NCBI RefSeq assembly: GCF_016862815.1
Contig: NZ_BONR01000001.1
Span: 744,001 to 808,000 of the forward strand
From: Demequina activiva
Lineage (GTDB): Bacteria; Actinomycetota; Actinomycetes; Actinomycetales; Demequinaceae
Reading direction: 5' to 3'
Length of the DNA: 64,000 nt
Shown here: piece after piece, positions 7,322 to 16,367 of the stretch
Layout: every line of letters starts with the position of its first letter
Numbering within the stretch: the first letter of the stretch is position 1
Notes under the pieces: model-generated
Told to the model about the DNA's origin: nothing
The model's database searches: none
What the model saw: only the letters and a program-made list of their open reading frames with translations
Program-made: the position numbers and the translations under genes

Positions 7322-7827
7322 TCCACCTCCGCGGGCTCCCCCGCGTGGACTCCTGCCGGCGGGTAGAGCAGCCGGAACTCCTCGCACACCACCGGCATGT
7401 CCGGCTCGAAGCCGCGCGGGCTCGCGGCGTGCTCGCGCCAGTAACGCTCGTGGACCTCGCGCCAGTGCTCGAGCGTACGGTCGCCCTCGCCCTCCGCGGC
7501 GGCATGGGCGGCATCCACCTCGCCGAACGCCACGACCCGCACCCGCGTGGTCTCGATCAGCGCACGCGGGACCCCGCGACCGTCGAGGATGATGCTCCGT
7601 TCCCCTTCGCGTGGCACCGGCTCCCCCGTGGCCTCGTGGTCCCACACCGACGATGCGGTGGCGGTCTTGACGCCCTCGAGCACGAGCGTGAGCAGGTCGT
7701 CCGCATGCTCCGGGGTCGCCCCGAAGGCCCAGGCCTCTGGCGCACCCTCGGGAAGCGCAGGGTCGTCGGAGCGCCGCGCGGCCCAGAACGCGGCGATGCG
7801 TTGGCCGTCGGGTTGGGGCTGCGTCAT
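7318..7827 (-). CDS. ASCH-domain protein
   Basis: A 169-residue protein of the ASCH superfamily, a PUA-related fold thought to bind RNA or nucleotides. The pattern is typical of the actinobacterial branch: AFWAARR near the N-terminus, WAFGATPEHADDLLTLVLEGVKTATASS, then VPREGERSIILDGRGVPRALIETTRVRVVAFGEVD, and the final WREVHERYW...VVCEEFRLLY. ATG 7827 overlaps the stop of the upstream monooxygenase gene (ATGA), making it the last gene of a three-gene operon with 7824-8120 and 8117-8818. It converges on and overlaps the RibD-fold gene by 4 bp. Confidence 0.85.
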   Translation of the reverse strand: MTQPQPDGQRIAAFWAARRSDDPALPEGAPEAWAFGATPEHADDLLTLVLEGVKTATASSVWDHEATGEPVPREGERSIILDGRGVPRALIETTRVRVVAFGEVDAAHAAAEGEGDRTLEHWREVHERYWREHAASPRGFEPDMPVVCEEFRLLYPPAGVHAGEPAEVD

Positions 7828-8120
7828 GGGCTCACCTCTGCTCCGTAGTGCAGCACCGTGGGGAACGGCTCGTAGAACCCGTGCAGCAGTCGCTTCCACT
7901 GCTGGTAGTCGGACGATGCACGGAAGCCGTCCTCGTGCGCGGCGACGTTCTCCCAATGCACGGTGAGCAGGTACGTCGACGGATGCTCGATGCCACGTCG
8001 GAGCGTATGGCCCCCGTAGCCGGGCTGGCGCTCGATGAGCGGCGCGGCCTGCGCGAAGGCCTGTTCGAAGTCGGCCTCCCTGCCGGGCATCACCGGCAGC
8101 ACCACGGACTCTACGATCAC
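7824..8120 (-). CDS. Antibiotic biosynthesis monooxygenase (ABM)-fold protein
   Basis: A 98-residue dimeric ferredoxin-like ABM-domain protein. It starts with the strand MIVESVVLPVMPGREADFEQAF. The GYGGHTLRRGIEHPSTYLLTVHWENVAAHEDGFRASSDYQQWKRLLHGFYE segment matches the family order, with conserved Trp and Phe residues. ABM proteins include quinone and heme monooxygenases. The substrate here is unknown. It overlaps both neighbours by 4 nt, so it is translated as the middle gene of the operon 8818 to 7318. Confidence 0.85.
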   Translation of the reverse strand: MIVESVVLPVMPGREADFEQAFAQAAPLIERQPGYGGHTLRRGIEHPSTYLLTVHWENVAAHEDGFRASSDYQQWKRLLHGFYEPFPTVLHYGAEVSP

Positions 8121-8818
8121 CGCCCGGCTCGTCCCAGCGCGGTGACCGGCGCATCGGCTGAGCCGGCCCGCGGCAGGATCCTCGGGCGCGCCGGGTCCGT
8201 GTTGTCCACCACCACGAGCGCTCGCTCGCGCGGGCCCACCTCGCTGCGGTAGATCAGCTGGCCGTCGAAGTAGCGCCGCTGCACGGGGTCCTCGGGATCC
8301 GCCTCGAGGCCGTCGCGCGCGACCATGCGGCCGAACCGCACCGAGTACGGAGCCTCCACCCAGATGACCGCGTCCCAGCGGTCGCGGAAGCCGGGGTGCT
8401 GCATGAACAGCCCGTCCGCCAGCAGCGTGACGTTGTCACCCACCCGGCAGCTGGGCACATCCTCGAGGATGCGATCCGAGTCCAGGTCGTGGTGGCGCAG
8501 CGTGACGATGCGGTCGCCGCCTGCGCTCAGCGGGTCGAGAACCTTCGCGATGAAGGCCTCGTGATCGAACGAGTCCTCCCAGAAGCCACGGGCGCTGGTG
8601 CGGCCCTGGCGGTAGCGCACGTCCTCGGTGTGGTGGAAGTCGTCCATGCTGGCCTCGACCACGTCGCGGCCCTGCGCCTTGAGCACCGCAGCGAGCTCGC
8701 GGCGCAGCGTGGTCTTGCCGGCGGCGTCGGGCCCATCGATCGCGATCAGGACAGGGGCGCCCTCAGGCCGGGGCAGCTCCTCGGCGACGGTGCCGATGAC
8801 CTTCTCGCGACGCGTCAT
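8117..8818 (-). CDS. Uridine kinase-like P-loop protein
   Basis: A 233-residue P-loop NTPase of the uridine/pantothenate kinase-like group. Walker A is GPDAAGKTT near residue 30. MDDFHHTEDVRYRQGRTSARGFWEDSFDHEAF gives the acceptor-binding region, ADGLFMQHPGFRDRWD the Walker B analogue, and VQRRYFDGQLIY the lid. The family phosphorylates nucleosides or related small molecules. First gene of the operon with the ABM and ASCH genes, and 3 bp downstream of purQ. The ATG at 8818 follows the purQ stop region closely only in the opposite sense of order: purS and purQ lie upstream on the same strand. Confidence 0.82.
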   Translation of the reverse strand: MTRREKVIGTVAEELPRPEGAPVLIAIDGPDAAGKTTLRRELAAVLKAQGRDVVEASMDDFHHTEDVRYRQGRTSARGFWEDSFDHEAFIAKVLDPLSAGGDRIVTLRHHDLDSDRILEDVPSCRVGDNVTLLADGLFMQHPGFRDRWDAVIWVEAPYSVRFGRMVARDGLEADPEDPVQRRYFDGQLIYRSEVGPRERALVVVDNTDPARPRILPRAGSADAPVTALGRAGR

Positions 8819-8821
8819 GAC

Positions 8822-9522
<701 letters not shown>

Positions 9523-9523
<1 letters not shown>

Positions 9524-9771
9524 CAGTCGACGACCTCCACGGCCACGACGTCCTCGATCACGGGGTTCGACAGCATGGTCTCGGCGGCGTCGCGCGCCTG
9601 CGCGAGCAGCTCCTGCGTGACGTCGCCGTCGACCGTCAGCTCGAAGCGCTTGCCCTGGCGCACGGAGGCGAAACCCTCGAAGCCCAGGCGGGGCAGTGCG
9701 GCGCCGACGGCCTTGCCCTGCGGGTCGAGGATCTCGGGCTTGGGCATCACGTGAACAACGATCGTGGGCAT
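9523..9771 (-). CDS. purS: Phosphoribosylformylglycinamidine synthase subunit PurS
   Basis: An 82-residue small subunit of FGAM synthase. The typical sequence order is [17 protein letters not shown], then [16 protein letters not shown] and [17 protein letters not shown]. It bridges PurQ and PurL and helps transfer ammonia. First gene of the purS-purQ pair. Its stop overlaps the purQ ATG. It begins 46 bp after the converging end of nothing, with a short leader between it and the lipoprotein gene at 9817. Confidence 0.95.
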
Positions 9772-9816
9772 GTCCGCAGTCTAGCGGCACCCAGGCACGC
9801 CCCTCGGTGGGTGGGG

Positions 9817-10263
9817 CTACTCGGCGGCGCCCTTGAGCGAGCCTGTGAGCTCCTCGCCCACCTCCCCGACCAGGAGGCACGCGATCTGGCGGTCACCGTT
9901 GTCCCACGAGCCCTGCGTGGGGTACGTCGCGGTGAAGTAGTAGATCGATTCCGCGTAGTCGATGCCCACGTAGCTCTCGAACGCGCCGTAGCAGGCGTCC
10001 TCCGCCTGGGTCACCACGTCTGCGGGGAAGCTCTCGTCGGTGAGCTGGACGGTGTGGAACACCTCGGCGTAGTGCGGCTCGGCGCAGTCCACGACAGGGA
10101 GCACGCCGATCTCCTGCTCGCCTTCCTCCGTCACCGACGCCTCATCCACGCACTCGCCCACGGTGACCTGGAGCTCCTCTACGGTGCCGCCACTGCCGAG
10201 CAGTGAGCAGCCGGACAGTGCCAGGACGGTGGTGGCCAATGCGGCCAGAGTCCACTTCTTCAC
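9817..10263 (-). CDS. Septum-formation-family lipoprotein
   Basis: A 148-residue lipoprotein. GTG 10263 follows GGGGGA at good spacing and gives [19 protein letters not shown], a classic signal peptide with lipobox LSGC. The mature part matches the actinobacterial Septum_form pattern: [43 protein letters not shown], then [24 protein letters not shown]. The paired cysteines probably form disulfides. The name comes from a domain family, and a direct role in septation is not established. The membrane protein at 31704-32363 carries the same domain. Confidence 0.8.
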   Translation of the reverse strand: MKKWTLAALATTVLALSGCSLLGSGGTVEELQVTVGECVDEASVTEEGEQEIGVLPVVDCAEPHYAEVFHTVQLTDESFPADVVTQAEDACYGAFESYVGIDYAESIYYFTATYPTQGSWDNGDRQIACLLVGEVGEELTGSLKGAAE

Positions 10264-10356
10264 AGATGTTCCCCCTTGTTGATGCGCGATGAGCGGACTC
10301 AACCTAGCAGGGCCCTCGTTCCCTGACCAGGGTCCTGGTTGACGCGCGGTGGAACG

Positions 10357-10851
10357 TCAGCACAGGAAGCTGTAGGAGATGGTCGTGGTGGTGAGCCACG
10401 TCTCCAGCAGTCCGTTGTCCGAGACCCAGTGCGCGAAGCCGCCCTCGAACTCGACCAGGGTCCCGGTATCGTCGCCTGGCCCGGGCGCGACGACGGCCGG
10501 CAGCGCACGGACGGCCGATGCGCGGGACCAGCCCACGGTCGGTAGGTCACCCAGGCCGTCCGTCGCCCGCGCGGAGGGCACCGTGAAGTCCTCGCCGTTG
10601 GCGGGGGTGAAGGGGTACCACGTGGTGCCGTCGTGGTTGAGTGTCTCGTTGCCGCACGCAGGATAGAACTCGACGTCCTCCGTGACGGCTACGGTCTCAC
10701 CCGGCACGCCGAGGTCGAGCTCCTGGTCCCACTCCACCGGTTCCGTGGGCGAGCTGCCCGCAGCGCAGCCGCCCAGCCACAGCATCGCAGTCGCCGCGCA
10801 CGCGGCCGCCGCGCGCATCGGCCGTCCTGACATGTCCGTCACCACGCTCAT
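10357..10851 (-). CDS. Lipoprotein of unknown function
   Basis: A 164-residue secreted lipoprotein with an Ala-rich signal peptide and lipobox WLGGC. A second in-frame ATG at MSGRPMRAAAACAA would give a more compact signal. The mature domain includes FYPACGNETLNHDGTTWYPF and ends at Cys (YSFLC), so one disulfide between the two mature cysteines is plausible. I do not recognise the family. It is a single gene on the minus strand, 55 bp upstream of the purS-side lipoprotein and divergent from the TRIC-type channel gene. Confidence 0.65.
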   Translation of the reverse strand: MSVVTDMSGRPMRAAAACAATAMLWLGGCAAGSSPTEPVEWDQELDLGVPGETVAVTEDVEFYPACGNETLNHDGTTWYPFTPANGEDFTVPSARATDGLGDLPTVGWSRASAVRALPAVVAPGPGDDTGTLVEFEGGFAHWVSDNGLLETWLTTTTISYSFLC

Positions 10852-10901
10852 GCAACTGAGACGCGCGGCGGCGTGAAAGCGTTGGGCGCGACTACGCTTG
10901 C

Positions 10902-11618
10902 GTGGTGCTCGCCCTGACCGTCGACGCGCCCGAGCTGATCGGCTCCGCGCTCGAGACCCTGCGCACCGTGCTCGAGTACCTCGGCACGGTGGCCTTCGCC
11001 ATCTCCGGTGCCGTCGCCGCGGGACGCAAGCGCATGGACCTCGTGGGCGCGGTGGTGCTGGCGTGCATGGTCGCGGTAGGCGGCGGCACGCTGCGAGACG
11101 TGCTGCTCGACGTGCCCGTGTTCTGGATGGAGAGCCCCAGCTACCTCCTGGTGGGTGCCGGAACAGGGCTCGCGGTCGCCCTCTACGCCCGCCGCCGTCC
11201 CTTCGACAGGCTGGACCGCTACCGGACCGTGCAGATCACCGATGCGGTGGGACTCGCGGTGTTCGTGGCCGTGGGCGCCGGGATCGCGATCGACGCCGGC
11301 GCCTCGATCGTCACCGCAGCCGTGATGGGGGTCATCACGGGCGTGGGCGGCGGCATCATCCGCGACATGCTCGCCAACGACGTCCCTGACGTGCTGCGCA
11401 ACGGCCACCTGTATGCCACAGCCGCGCTCGCGGGAGCCACGCTCTACGGTGTGCTGATCGCGCTCGATGTGCCGCGCATCGTCGTGATCTGGGCACCCAT
11501 CGTGGTGGTGCTCGGGCTGCGCCTGGCGTCGCTCAAGTTCAAGTGGGGCATTCCCACCATCGGCGGCAAGCCCGTGGACCTCGACTGGCGCGAGGGTCAC
11601 GGCTCGGACAAGGGCTAG
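10902..11618 (+). CDS. TRIC/UPF0126-family membrane channel
   Basis: A 238-residue protein with about seven hydrophobic segments and two repeats of the UPF0126 (trimeric intracellular cation channel) domain. The first is LEYLGTVAFAISGAVAAGRKRMDLVGAVVLACMVAVGGGTLRDVLLD. The second is ITDAVGLAVFVAVGAGIAI...GVITGVGGGIIRDMLAND. The GGGTLRD/GGGIIRD pair is the family signature. Prokaryotic members behave as cation channels in published structures. The GTG at 10902 has no Shine-Dalgarno sequence, and GTG 10905 is an alternative, so the transcript may be nearly leaderless. It overlaps the converging purC by 4 bp. Confidence 0.9.
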   Translation: MVLALTVDAPELIGSALETLRTVLEYLGTVAFAISGAVAAGRKRMDLVGAVVLACMVAVGGGTLRDVLLDVPVFWMESPSYLLVGAGTGLAVALYARRRPFDRLDRYRTVQITDAVGLAVFVAVGAGIAIDAGASIVTAAVMGVITGVGGGIIRDMLANDVPDVLRNGHLYATAALAGATLYGVLIALDVPRIVVIWAPIVVVLGLRLASLKFKWGIPTIGGKPVDLDWREGHGSDKG

Positions 11619-12511
11619 TTCTTCGCGAGCCTGTCGTAGGCCTCGAGGTAGCGCTCGCGGGTCCTGTCGACCACGTCCTGCGGCAACCCCGGCGGGGGCG
11701 CGTCGCTCGCCTTGTCCCAGCCGGATTCCGGCGAGGTGAGCCAGTCGCGCACGAACTGCTTGTCGAAGCTGGGCTGAGCACGTCCCGGCTCCCAGTCGCC
11801 GGAGGGCCAGAAGCGCGAGCTGTCCGGCGTGAGGACCTCGTCGGCGAGGACGATGGTGCCGCTCGCGTCGCGCCCGAACTCCAGCTTGGTGTCCGCGAGG
11901 ATGATGCCCTTCGAGGCCGCGATCTCGTGCGCGCGGGCGTAGACCTGCAGCGTGAGGGTGCGCAGCGCCTCGGCGTCTGCCTGGCCGATGCGCTCGGCGA
12001 CCGCCTCGAAGCTCACGTTCTCGTCATGCTCGCCCACCTCCGCCTTGGTCGCGGGGGTGAAGATGGGGGCGGGCAGGCGTGAGCCGTCCACCAATCCACG
12101 CGGCAGCTCGATGCCGCACACGCTGCCGGTCTCCCGGTACTCCGCCAGGCCCGATCCGGTGAGGTAGCCGCGGGCCACGCACTCCACCGGGAACATCTCG
12201 AGCCGCTGGCACACCATGGCGCGCCCCGCCACCTCATCCGGCACCGGCGCCTCGATGGTGTGGTCGGGCACGATGTCGCGCAGCTGGTCGAACCACCACA
12301 GGCTCAGCGCGGTCAGCACTCCGCCCTTGCCGGGGATCTCCGTGGGCAGCACCCAGTCGTAGGCGCTGATGCGGTCGCTGGCGACCACTAGGACCACGTC
12401 ACCGCGCGGGTGCGGCTCGACGGGCTCGTAGAGGTCGCGGATCTTGCCCGAGTAGACGTGTCGCCAGCCCGGCAGCTGAGCCGCAGTTGGCTCGATCACG
12501 TGCCCTGGCAT
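11615..12511 (-). CDS. purC: SAICAR synthetase (phosphoribosylaminoimidazole-succinocarboxamide synthase)
   Basis: A 298-residue enzyme that ligates aspartate to CAIR in purine biosynthesis. The family features are YSGKIRDLYE (ATP loop), VASDRISAYDWVLP, VARGYLTGSGLAEY, and LADTKLEFGRD followed by DEVLTPDSSRFWP. The length suits the eukaryote-like/actinobacterial form of around 300 residues. The ATG overlaps the purD stop (TGATG), so it is coupled behind purD. Confidence 0.95.
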   Translation of the reverse strand: MPGHVIEPTAAQLPGWRHVYSGKIRDLYEPVEPHPRGDVVLVVASDRISAYDWVLPTEIPGKGGVLTALSLWWFDQLRDIVPDHTIEAPVPDEVAGRAMVCQRLEMFPVECVARGYLTGSGLAEYRETGSVCGIELPRGLVDGSRLPAPIFTPATKAEVGEHDENVSFEAVAERIGQADAEALRTLTLQVYARAHEIAASKGIILADTKLEFGRDASGTIVLADEVLTPDSSRFWPSGDWEPGRAQPSFDKQFVRDWLTSPESGWDKASDAPPPGLPQDVVDRTRERYLEAYDRLAKN

Positions 12512-13782
12512 CAGGCGCCGGCCTGGTCCGTCGCCGCCGCGAGCGCGATGTCCGATCGGTGATGCGCGCCGTCGAGGCCGATGTGCGCGAGAGCCTCGTA
12601 CGCCGCGTCCCGCGCATCGGCCAGGCTCGCGCCGCGGCCGATCACGGACAGCACCCGGCCGCCCGCGCTCACCAGTTCGAGCGCGTCGTTGGTGGCCGTG
12701 CCGGCGTGGAGGACGTGAGCGCCGTCGACGGCCTCCGCGGCGTCGATTCCGGTGATCGCGTCGCCGGTTCGAGGGTCCTCGGGGTACCCGCTGGAGGCGA
12801 GCACCACGGTGACGGCCGCATCGGCGCTCCACTCCAGGGGCGGCAGCTCCGCCAGGCGTCCCTGTGCGGCGGCGAGCAGCACCTCGCCCAGCGGCGTCTC
12901 CAGGCGCGCCAGCACCGACTGCGTCTCGGGATCGCCGAACCTGGCGTTGAACTCGACCACGCGCACACCCTTCGAGGTGAGCGCGAGCCCCACATAGAGC
13001 ACGCCCTGGAAAGGAGTGCCGCGGCGGGCCATCTCGTCGATGGTGGGCTGGGCGACGGTGCGGACCACCTCGTCGACAAGGCCCTCCGGCGCCCACGGCA
13101 GCGGCGAGTACGCGCCCATGCCGCCGGTGTTGAGTCCCTCGTCGCCGTCGTAGGCGCGCTTGAAGTCCTGGGCGGGCTGCAGCGGCACCACCGTCTCGCC
13201 GTCGCAGATGCAGAACAGGCTGACCTCGGGGCCGTCGAGGTACTCCTCGATCACCACGACGCCGCCGGAGCGCAGGATCGCCTGGCCGTGCTCGGTGGCG
13301 GTCTCGAGGTCCTCGGTGACCACCACGCCCTTGCCAGCCGCGAGGCCGTCGTCCTTCACCACGTAGGGGGCGCCGAACTCGCCCAGAGCGGCAGCCAGGC
13401 CCTGCGGCGTGGTGCACACGCGAGGCGCGGCGGTAGGCACGTCGGCGGCGGCCATGACCTCCTTCGCGAAGGCCTTGGAGCCCTCGAGCATCGCCGCTGC
13501 GGCGGTGGGGCCAAAGCACGGGATGCCCACCTCGCGCACCGCATCGGCCACTCCGGCCACCAGGGGCGCCTCGGGGCCCACCACCACCAGGTCCGCCCGC
13601 ACGTTGACCGCGAGCGAGGCGATCGCGACGCCGTCGTTCGGGTCCTGCGAGTGCTGTGTCGCGAGAGCGCCGATGCCCGGGTTGCCCGGGACGGCGTGGA
13701 TCTCCTCGACAGCGGGGTCCAGGTGGAGGGAGCGGGCGAGCGCGTGCTCGCGGGCTCCGGAGCCGACGATCAGTACCTTCAC
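12511..13782 (-). CDS. purD: Phosphoribosylamine-glycine ligase (GAR synthetase)
   Basis: A 423-residue ATP-grasp ligase joining glycine to phosphoribosylamine. It begins [15 protein letters not shown] and has [22 protein letters not shown] and [18 protein letters not shown]. The ATP-grasp core ([38 protein letters not shown]) is complete. First gene of the purD-purC pair. Together with purS-purQ, purC and purA the window holds a loosely scattered purine pathway. Confidence 0.95.
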   Translation of the reverse strand: MKVLIVGSGAREHALARSLHLDPAVEEIHAVPGNPGIGALATQHSQDPNDGVAIASLAVNVRADLVVVGPEAPLVAGVADAVREVGIPCFGPTAAAAMLEGSKAFAKEVMAAADVPTAAPRVCTTPQGLAAALGEFGAPYVVKDDGLAAGKGVVVTEDLETATEHGQAILRSGGVVVIEEYLDGPEVSLFCICDGETVVPLQPAQDFKRAYDGDEGLNTGGMGAYSPLPWAPEGLVDEVVRTVAQPTIDEMARRGTPFQGVLYVGLALTSKGVRVVEFNARFGDPETQSVLARLETPLGEVLLAAAQGRLAELPPLEWSADAAVTVVLASSGYPEDPRTGDAITGIDAAEAVDGAHVLHAGTATNDALELVSAGGRVLSVIGRGASLADARDAAYEALAHIGLDGAHHRSDIALAAATDQAGA

Positions 13783-13809
13783 GCGTGCGAGTCTAGCGAC
13801 GGCTGAGGG

Positions 13810-14247
13810 TCAGCCCTCGATCGAGCCGATGCGCAGCCACACCTCGCCGTCCCGCGTCGAGACGGTCGCCCACCGGCTGTCGTGCGCGGCTCCGCCGGAC
13901 CACGTCGAGCCGTCGCCCTCGCGCCGCCAGCCGTCCTCCTCGAGCTGCTGTTCGAGTGCCGCGAGCACGGCATCGGAATCCTCGGTCTCGTAGTGGACGT
14001 ACACCGAGCCGATGCCCGAGCCCAGACCGTCCGGGAACAAGGCGCCCAGCGTCTCGCTGGTCGTGACGGAGGTCGCGCCGTCGATGTCGAGGTACTGCTG
14101 CGCGATCACGCGCTCGGGATCCAGGCGCTGCGAGGCCTCAAGCCGCGCGCTGACGAGGATCGCGGCCACGAGGCCCGCCGCCAGCACGACGATGCCGAAC
14201 CCCGTCCACAGCGCAGTGCGTCGTCGCATGCCAGTCAGCCTCGTCAC
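13810..14247 (-). CDS. Membrane-anchored small protein, paralogue of 14257-14694
   Basis: A 145-residue protein with one N-terminal membrane helix (WTGFGIVVLAAGLVAAILVSA) and an external domain. It ends WRREGDGSTWSGGAAHDSRWATVSTRDGEVWLRIGSIEG, which aligns with the end of the neighbouring protein. LEQQLEEDGWRRE before it looks like an alpha/beta sandwich sensor or binding domain. Function unknown. It lies 9 bp after its paralogue, so the pair is a tandem duplication transcribed together, ending just before purD. Confidence 0.65.
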   Translation of the reverse strand: MTRLTGMRRRTALWTGFGIVVLAAGLVAAILVSARLEASQRLDPERVIAQQYLDIDGATSVTTSETLGALFPDGLGSGIGSVYVHYETEDSDAVLAALEQQLEEDGWRREGDGSTWSGGAAHDSRWATVSTRDGEVWLRIGSIEG

Positions 14248-14256
14248 GACGACCTC

Positions 14257-14694
14257 TCAGCCTTCGATCCGGCCGACGCGCAGGCGCACCTCTGTGGCGT
14301 CGTCGTCGCGCGTGACGGTGCACCAGAAGTGACCCGCAGCGGGCGGACCGCTCCAGAGGGACCCGTGTGGCTCCCACCCCTTGGAGCGCAGGCGCACCTC
14401 GACGGCGTTCTCGATCGCGTCGAGATCCTCGCCCTCGTAGGTGACGACGACAGCACCGATGCTCGCACCGCCATCGTCGCAGCACACCACCAGAGGGTTG
14501 AGGTTGATCCGGGGCGCCGGTCTCTCCTCCACTGTCACGACACGGGCGGCGTCCACCTGGACCATCTGCGCGGCGAACGCTCGTTCATCGTCCAGGTCGG
14601 GCGGCGACCAGTCCGTGGCCGCCCACAGATAGCAGCCCACGATCACAAGCAGCGCGCCACCCGCTCCCCACCAACCGACTGCACGGCGCCTCAT
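14257..14694 (-). CDS. Membrane-anchored small protein, paralogue of 13810-14247
   Basis: A 145-residue protein with the same plan as its neighbour: an N-terminal helix (VGWWGAGGALLVIVGCYLWAA), a region of about 80 residues, then KGWEPHGSLWSGPPAAGHFWCTVTRDDDATEVRLRVGRIEG. I used ATG 14694 because it gives the same length as the paralogue. The longer frame from 14748 adds a non-homologous leader. It carries a CC pair (LVVCCDDG) absent from the paralogue. Function unknown. Confidence 0.62.
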   Translation of the reverse strand: MRRRAVGWWGAGGALLVIVGCYLWAATDWSPPDLDDERAFAAQMVQVDAARVVTVEERPAPRINLNPLVVCCDDGGASIGAVVVTYEGEDLDAIENAVEVRLRSKGWEPHGSLWSGPPAAGHFWCTVTRDDDATEVRLRVGRIEG

Positions 14695-14775
14695 CCGAGA
14701 GACCCTACCGAGGTGCGAGCCGGCTTCGCCTCTCTCAGCGCCGCGCAAATCCCGGGATCGCCACGGTTCGAGGTG

Positions 14776-14958
14776 TCAGGGGATGGGGTTTCGCTTGTTC
14801 CAGGGAATCCTGGGATAGGCGAGCAGAGCTGCGCCGAGACCGCGTGCGGGCTCAGCCGATCCGGTGGTGACGGCGGAGGCCCGGGTGTCGACGCTGAATG
14901 CGCGGTAGAGCAGATGTGAGACAACGTTGGGAAGTGGAATCTGGGACAAGTTGCTGAC
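14776..14958 (-). pseudogene. Truncated fifth immunity-gene copy
   Basis: The frame here reads NLSQIPLPNVVSHLLYRAF, then SVDTRASAVTTGSAEPAR, and then diverges into an unrelated tail and stops. It is clearly homologous to the first 45 residues of the intact gene at 15719-16354 (DKSQFPVPEVVPHLFYRAF). The expected GTG start has become GTC and the remaining 170 codons are gone. It is the distal end of the immunity array, left after deletion. Confidence 0.75.
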
Positions 14959-14971
14959 CTGATGGTCTCCG

Positions 14972-15610
14972 CTATGGTCGCGGCTGATAGTCGGTCCATT
15001 CAGGGTGCTCCGCCCACTCCTCATACGAGACCATGTGCTTGCCGTCCATCACCCGGAGTTCTGTGGCGTACCCAGGCCAGCCAAGCTCATGGAGCGCCAA
15101 CAGCAGGTCGCCCCGCATCACCGTATTGCTGCGCGCCTCGGGCACGACGAAGAACGACCGGTCGGCCAGCTTGTGAAGGTCCAGCGCCCACCATTGCGCC
15201 ACGCCGCTGGGCGCAACAGTCGACCACGGTGACAACACGTCCACATGCTCCGTCGGAAGCGCCACGTGCACCTTATCAATCGCATCATCAAGAAGCGCGA
15301 CCGGATACGACACGAAGCGAATCCTGTCGCCAGGAGCCGCGTAGGCCTCGATGGTCTGCCTTGCCTCAGCGCTGAAGGCTTGACGGACTCCGACAAAGTA
15401 AGGCCACGGCGGCAATTCAGGCAGCGTCACCTCAAAGACCAGCTCGTCCGCCGGGGTGGAGAACCTCTTCAACGCCGTCGACACCGCCAGCCGAGCCGAG
15501 TCCCCGCCCACCGTTGTCGCGCGAGACTTCACAGCAGCGTCGTAGGCGAACGCCCCGTAGAAGCAATGACCGACGACCGCCTCGAGTTCGACTGAATCAT
15601 CATCGGTCAT
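14972..15610 (-). CDS. Immunity-protein paralogue D (Imm11/Imm43-like)
   Basis: A 212-residue cytosolic protein, one of four homologues in a row behind the nuclease toxin gene. Conserved landmarks shared by all four are the PPWPYFVGVR segment, QWWALDL.KL..RSFFVVPEA, MRGDLLLALHELGWPGYATELRVMDGK and the C-terminal EEWAEHPEWTDYQP. The alpha/beta plan, with a late wpGY strand, resembles Imm11 (DUF1629)/Imm43 proteins of polymorphic toxin systems. That assignment is by eye. ATG 15610 overlaps the stop of a 32-codon toxin-tail ORF by 4 nt. The likely role is binding and inactivating a cognate toxin C-terminus. Confidence 0.68.
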   Translation of the reverse strand: MTDDDSVELEAVVGHCFYGAFAYDAAVKSRATTVGGDSARLAVSTALKRFSTPADELVFEVTLPELPPWPYFVGVRQAFSAEARQTIEAYAAPGDRIRFVSYPVALLDDAIDKVHVALPTEHVDVLSPWSTVAPSGVAQWWALDLHKLADRSFFVVPEARSNTVMRGDLLLALHELGWPGYATELRVMDGKHMVSYEEWAEHPEWTDYQPRP

Positions 15611-15705
15611 GGACGACACTCCCAGTAGGTCCTCCGCATGATGGACGTGCGCGACGAACACGCCAAGCGTTGCACCTGCCGGCCCTCGCCAGTGACGCCG
15701 CTCAT
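15607..15705 (-). CDS. 32-codon ORF ending in a toxin-tail sequence
   Basis: This short ORF ends SIMRRTYWECRP, matching the last residues of the nuclease toxin (SIVLKKYWECRR). Its stop overlaps the start of immunity gene D (ATGA), just as the toxin stop overlaps immunity gene A. A 32-codon homologue lies at 16988-17086, aligned without indels and with several synonymous third-base differences. It is best read as the leftover 3' end of a displaced toxin allele. An expressed leader peptide coupling translation is the alternative. Too short for routine gene finding. Confidence 0.55.
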   Translation of the reverse strand: MSGVTGEGRQVQRLACSSRTSIMRRTYWECRP

Positions 15706-15718
15706 CCGGAGGTCCCCT

Positions 15719-16354
15719 TCACCGCGGCGGTTGATAGTCGGTCCATTCAGGGTGCTCCGCCCACTCCTCGTACTTCACACGGCGGGTCCCTCTCATGACA
15801 GGAAGCTTCTCGGCGTACCCAGGCCAGCCCAGTTGTCGCAGAGCAATGATGACGTCTCCGCGAAGCGCCACGTCGCCCACCGCAGGCGGGTAGAAGAAGA
15901 ACACTCTGCCTGCCAACTTGCGAAGGTCGACGCCCGAGTAACGCCCAACGTTGCCGTCCGAGAGCGGAGCATTGAGGCCCCACTCGATGTCGACCGCCGC
16001 GGAGCAGTACGCAACGTGGACGACGTCGTCACTTCCCTCAAGGGCAACGGGATAGGACTCGAAGACGATGTTGTCCTCGGCTCCGAGGAACATCTCGAGT
16101 ACGTCGCGGGCCCCGCTTGAGAAGACTCCCGTCGCATCACGGAAGTACGGCCAGACCGAGAGCTCCCTCGCCTCTACGCTGAAGGCCAGGTCCTTGGTCG
16201 GCGGCGTGTGAAGGCGGCGCGCGCGAGCAACGAGACGGCGCGCGGGCTCAGCCGATTCGGTGGTGACGGCGGAGGCCCGGGTGTCGAAGCTGAATGCGCG
16301 GTAGAACAGATGTGGGACAACCTCGGGAACCGGAAACTGGGACTTGTCGCTCAC
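15719..16354 (-). CDS. Immunity-protein paralogue C (Imm11/Imm43-like)
   Basis: A 211-residue paralogue, the most divergent in its central part: it has SVWPYFRDATGVFSSGARDVLEMFLGAEDN and SVDLRKLAGRVFFFYPPA-like sequence in place of QWWALDL. The start GTG 16354 lies 13 bp after the stop of paralogue B with no toxin remnant between them. The N-terminal VVPHLFYRAFSFDTRASAVTTESAEPAR is nearly identical to the truncated fifth copy. Probable immunity factor for a related but different toxin variant. The C-terminus EEWAEHPEWTDYQPPR is shared with the other copies. Confidence 0.66.
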   Translation of the reverse strand: MSDKSQFPVPEVVPHLFYRAFSFDTRASAVTTESAEPARRLVARARRLHTPPTKDLAFSVEARELSVWPYFRDATGVFSSGARDVLEMFLGAEDNIVFESYPVALEGSDDVVHVAYCSAAVDIEWGLNAPLSDGNVGRYSGVDLRKLAGRVFFFYPPAVGDVALRGDVIIALRQLGWPGYAEKLPVMRGTRRVKYEEWAEHPEWTDYQPPR

Positions 16355-16367
16355 CTGAAGGTCCCCG

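Noticed and set aside
9772-9816. Purine riboswitch ahead of purS/purQ
   Set aside because: The leader is too short and shows none of the purine aptamer stems; control, if any, lies elsewhere.
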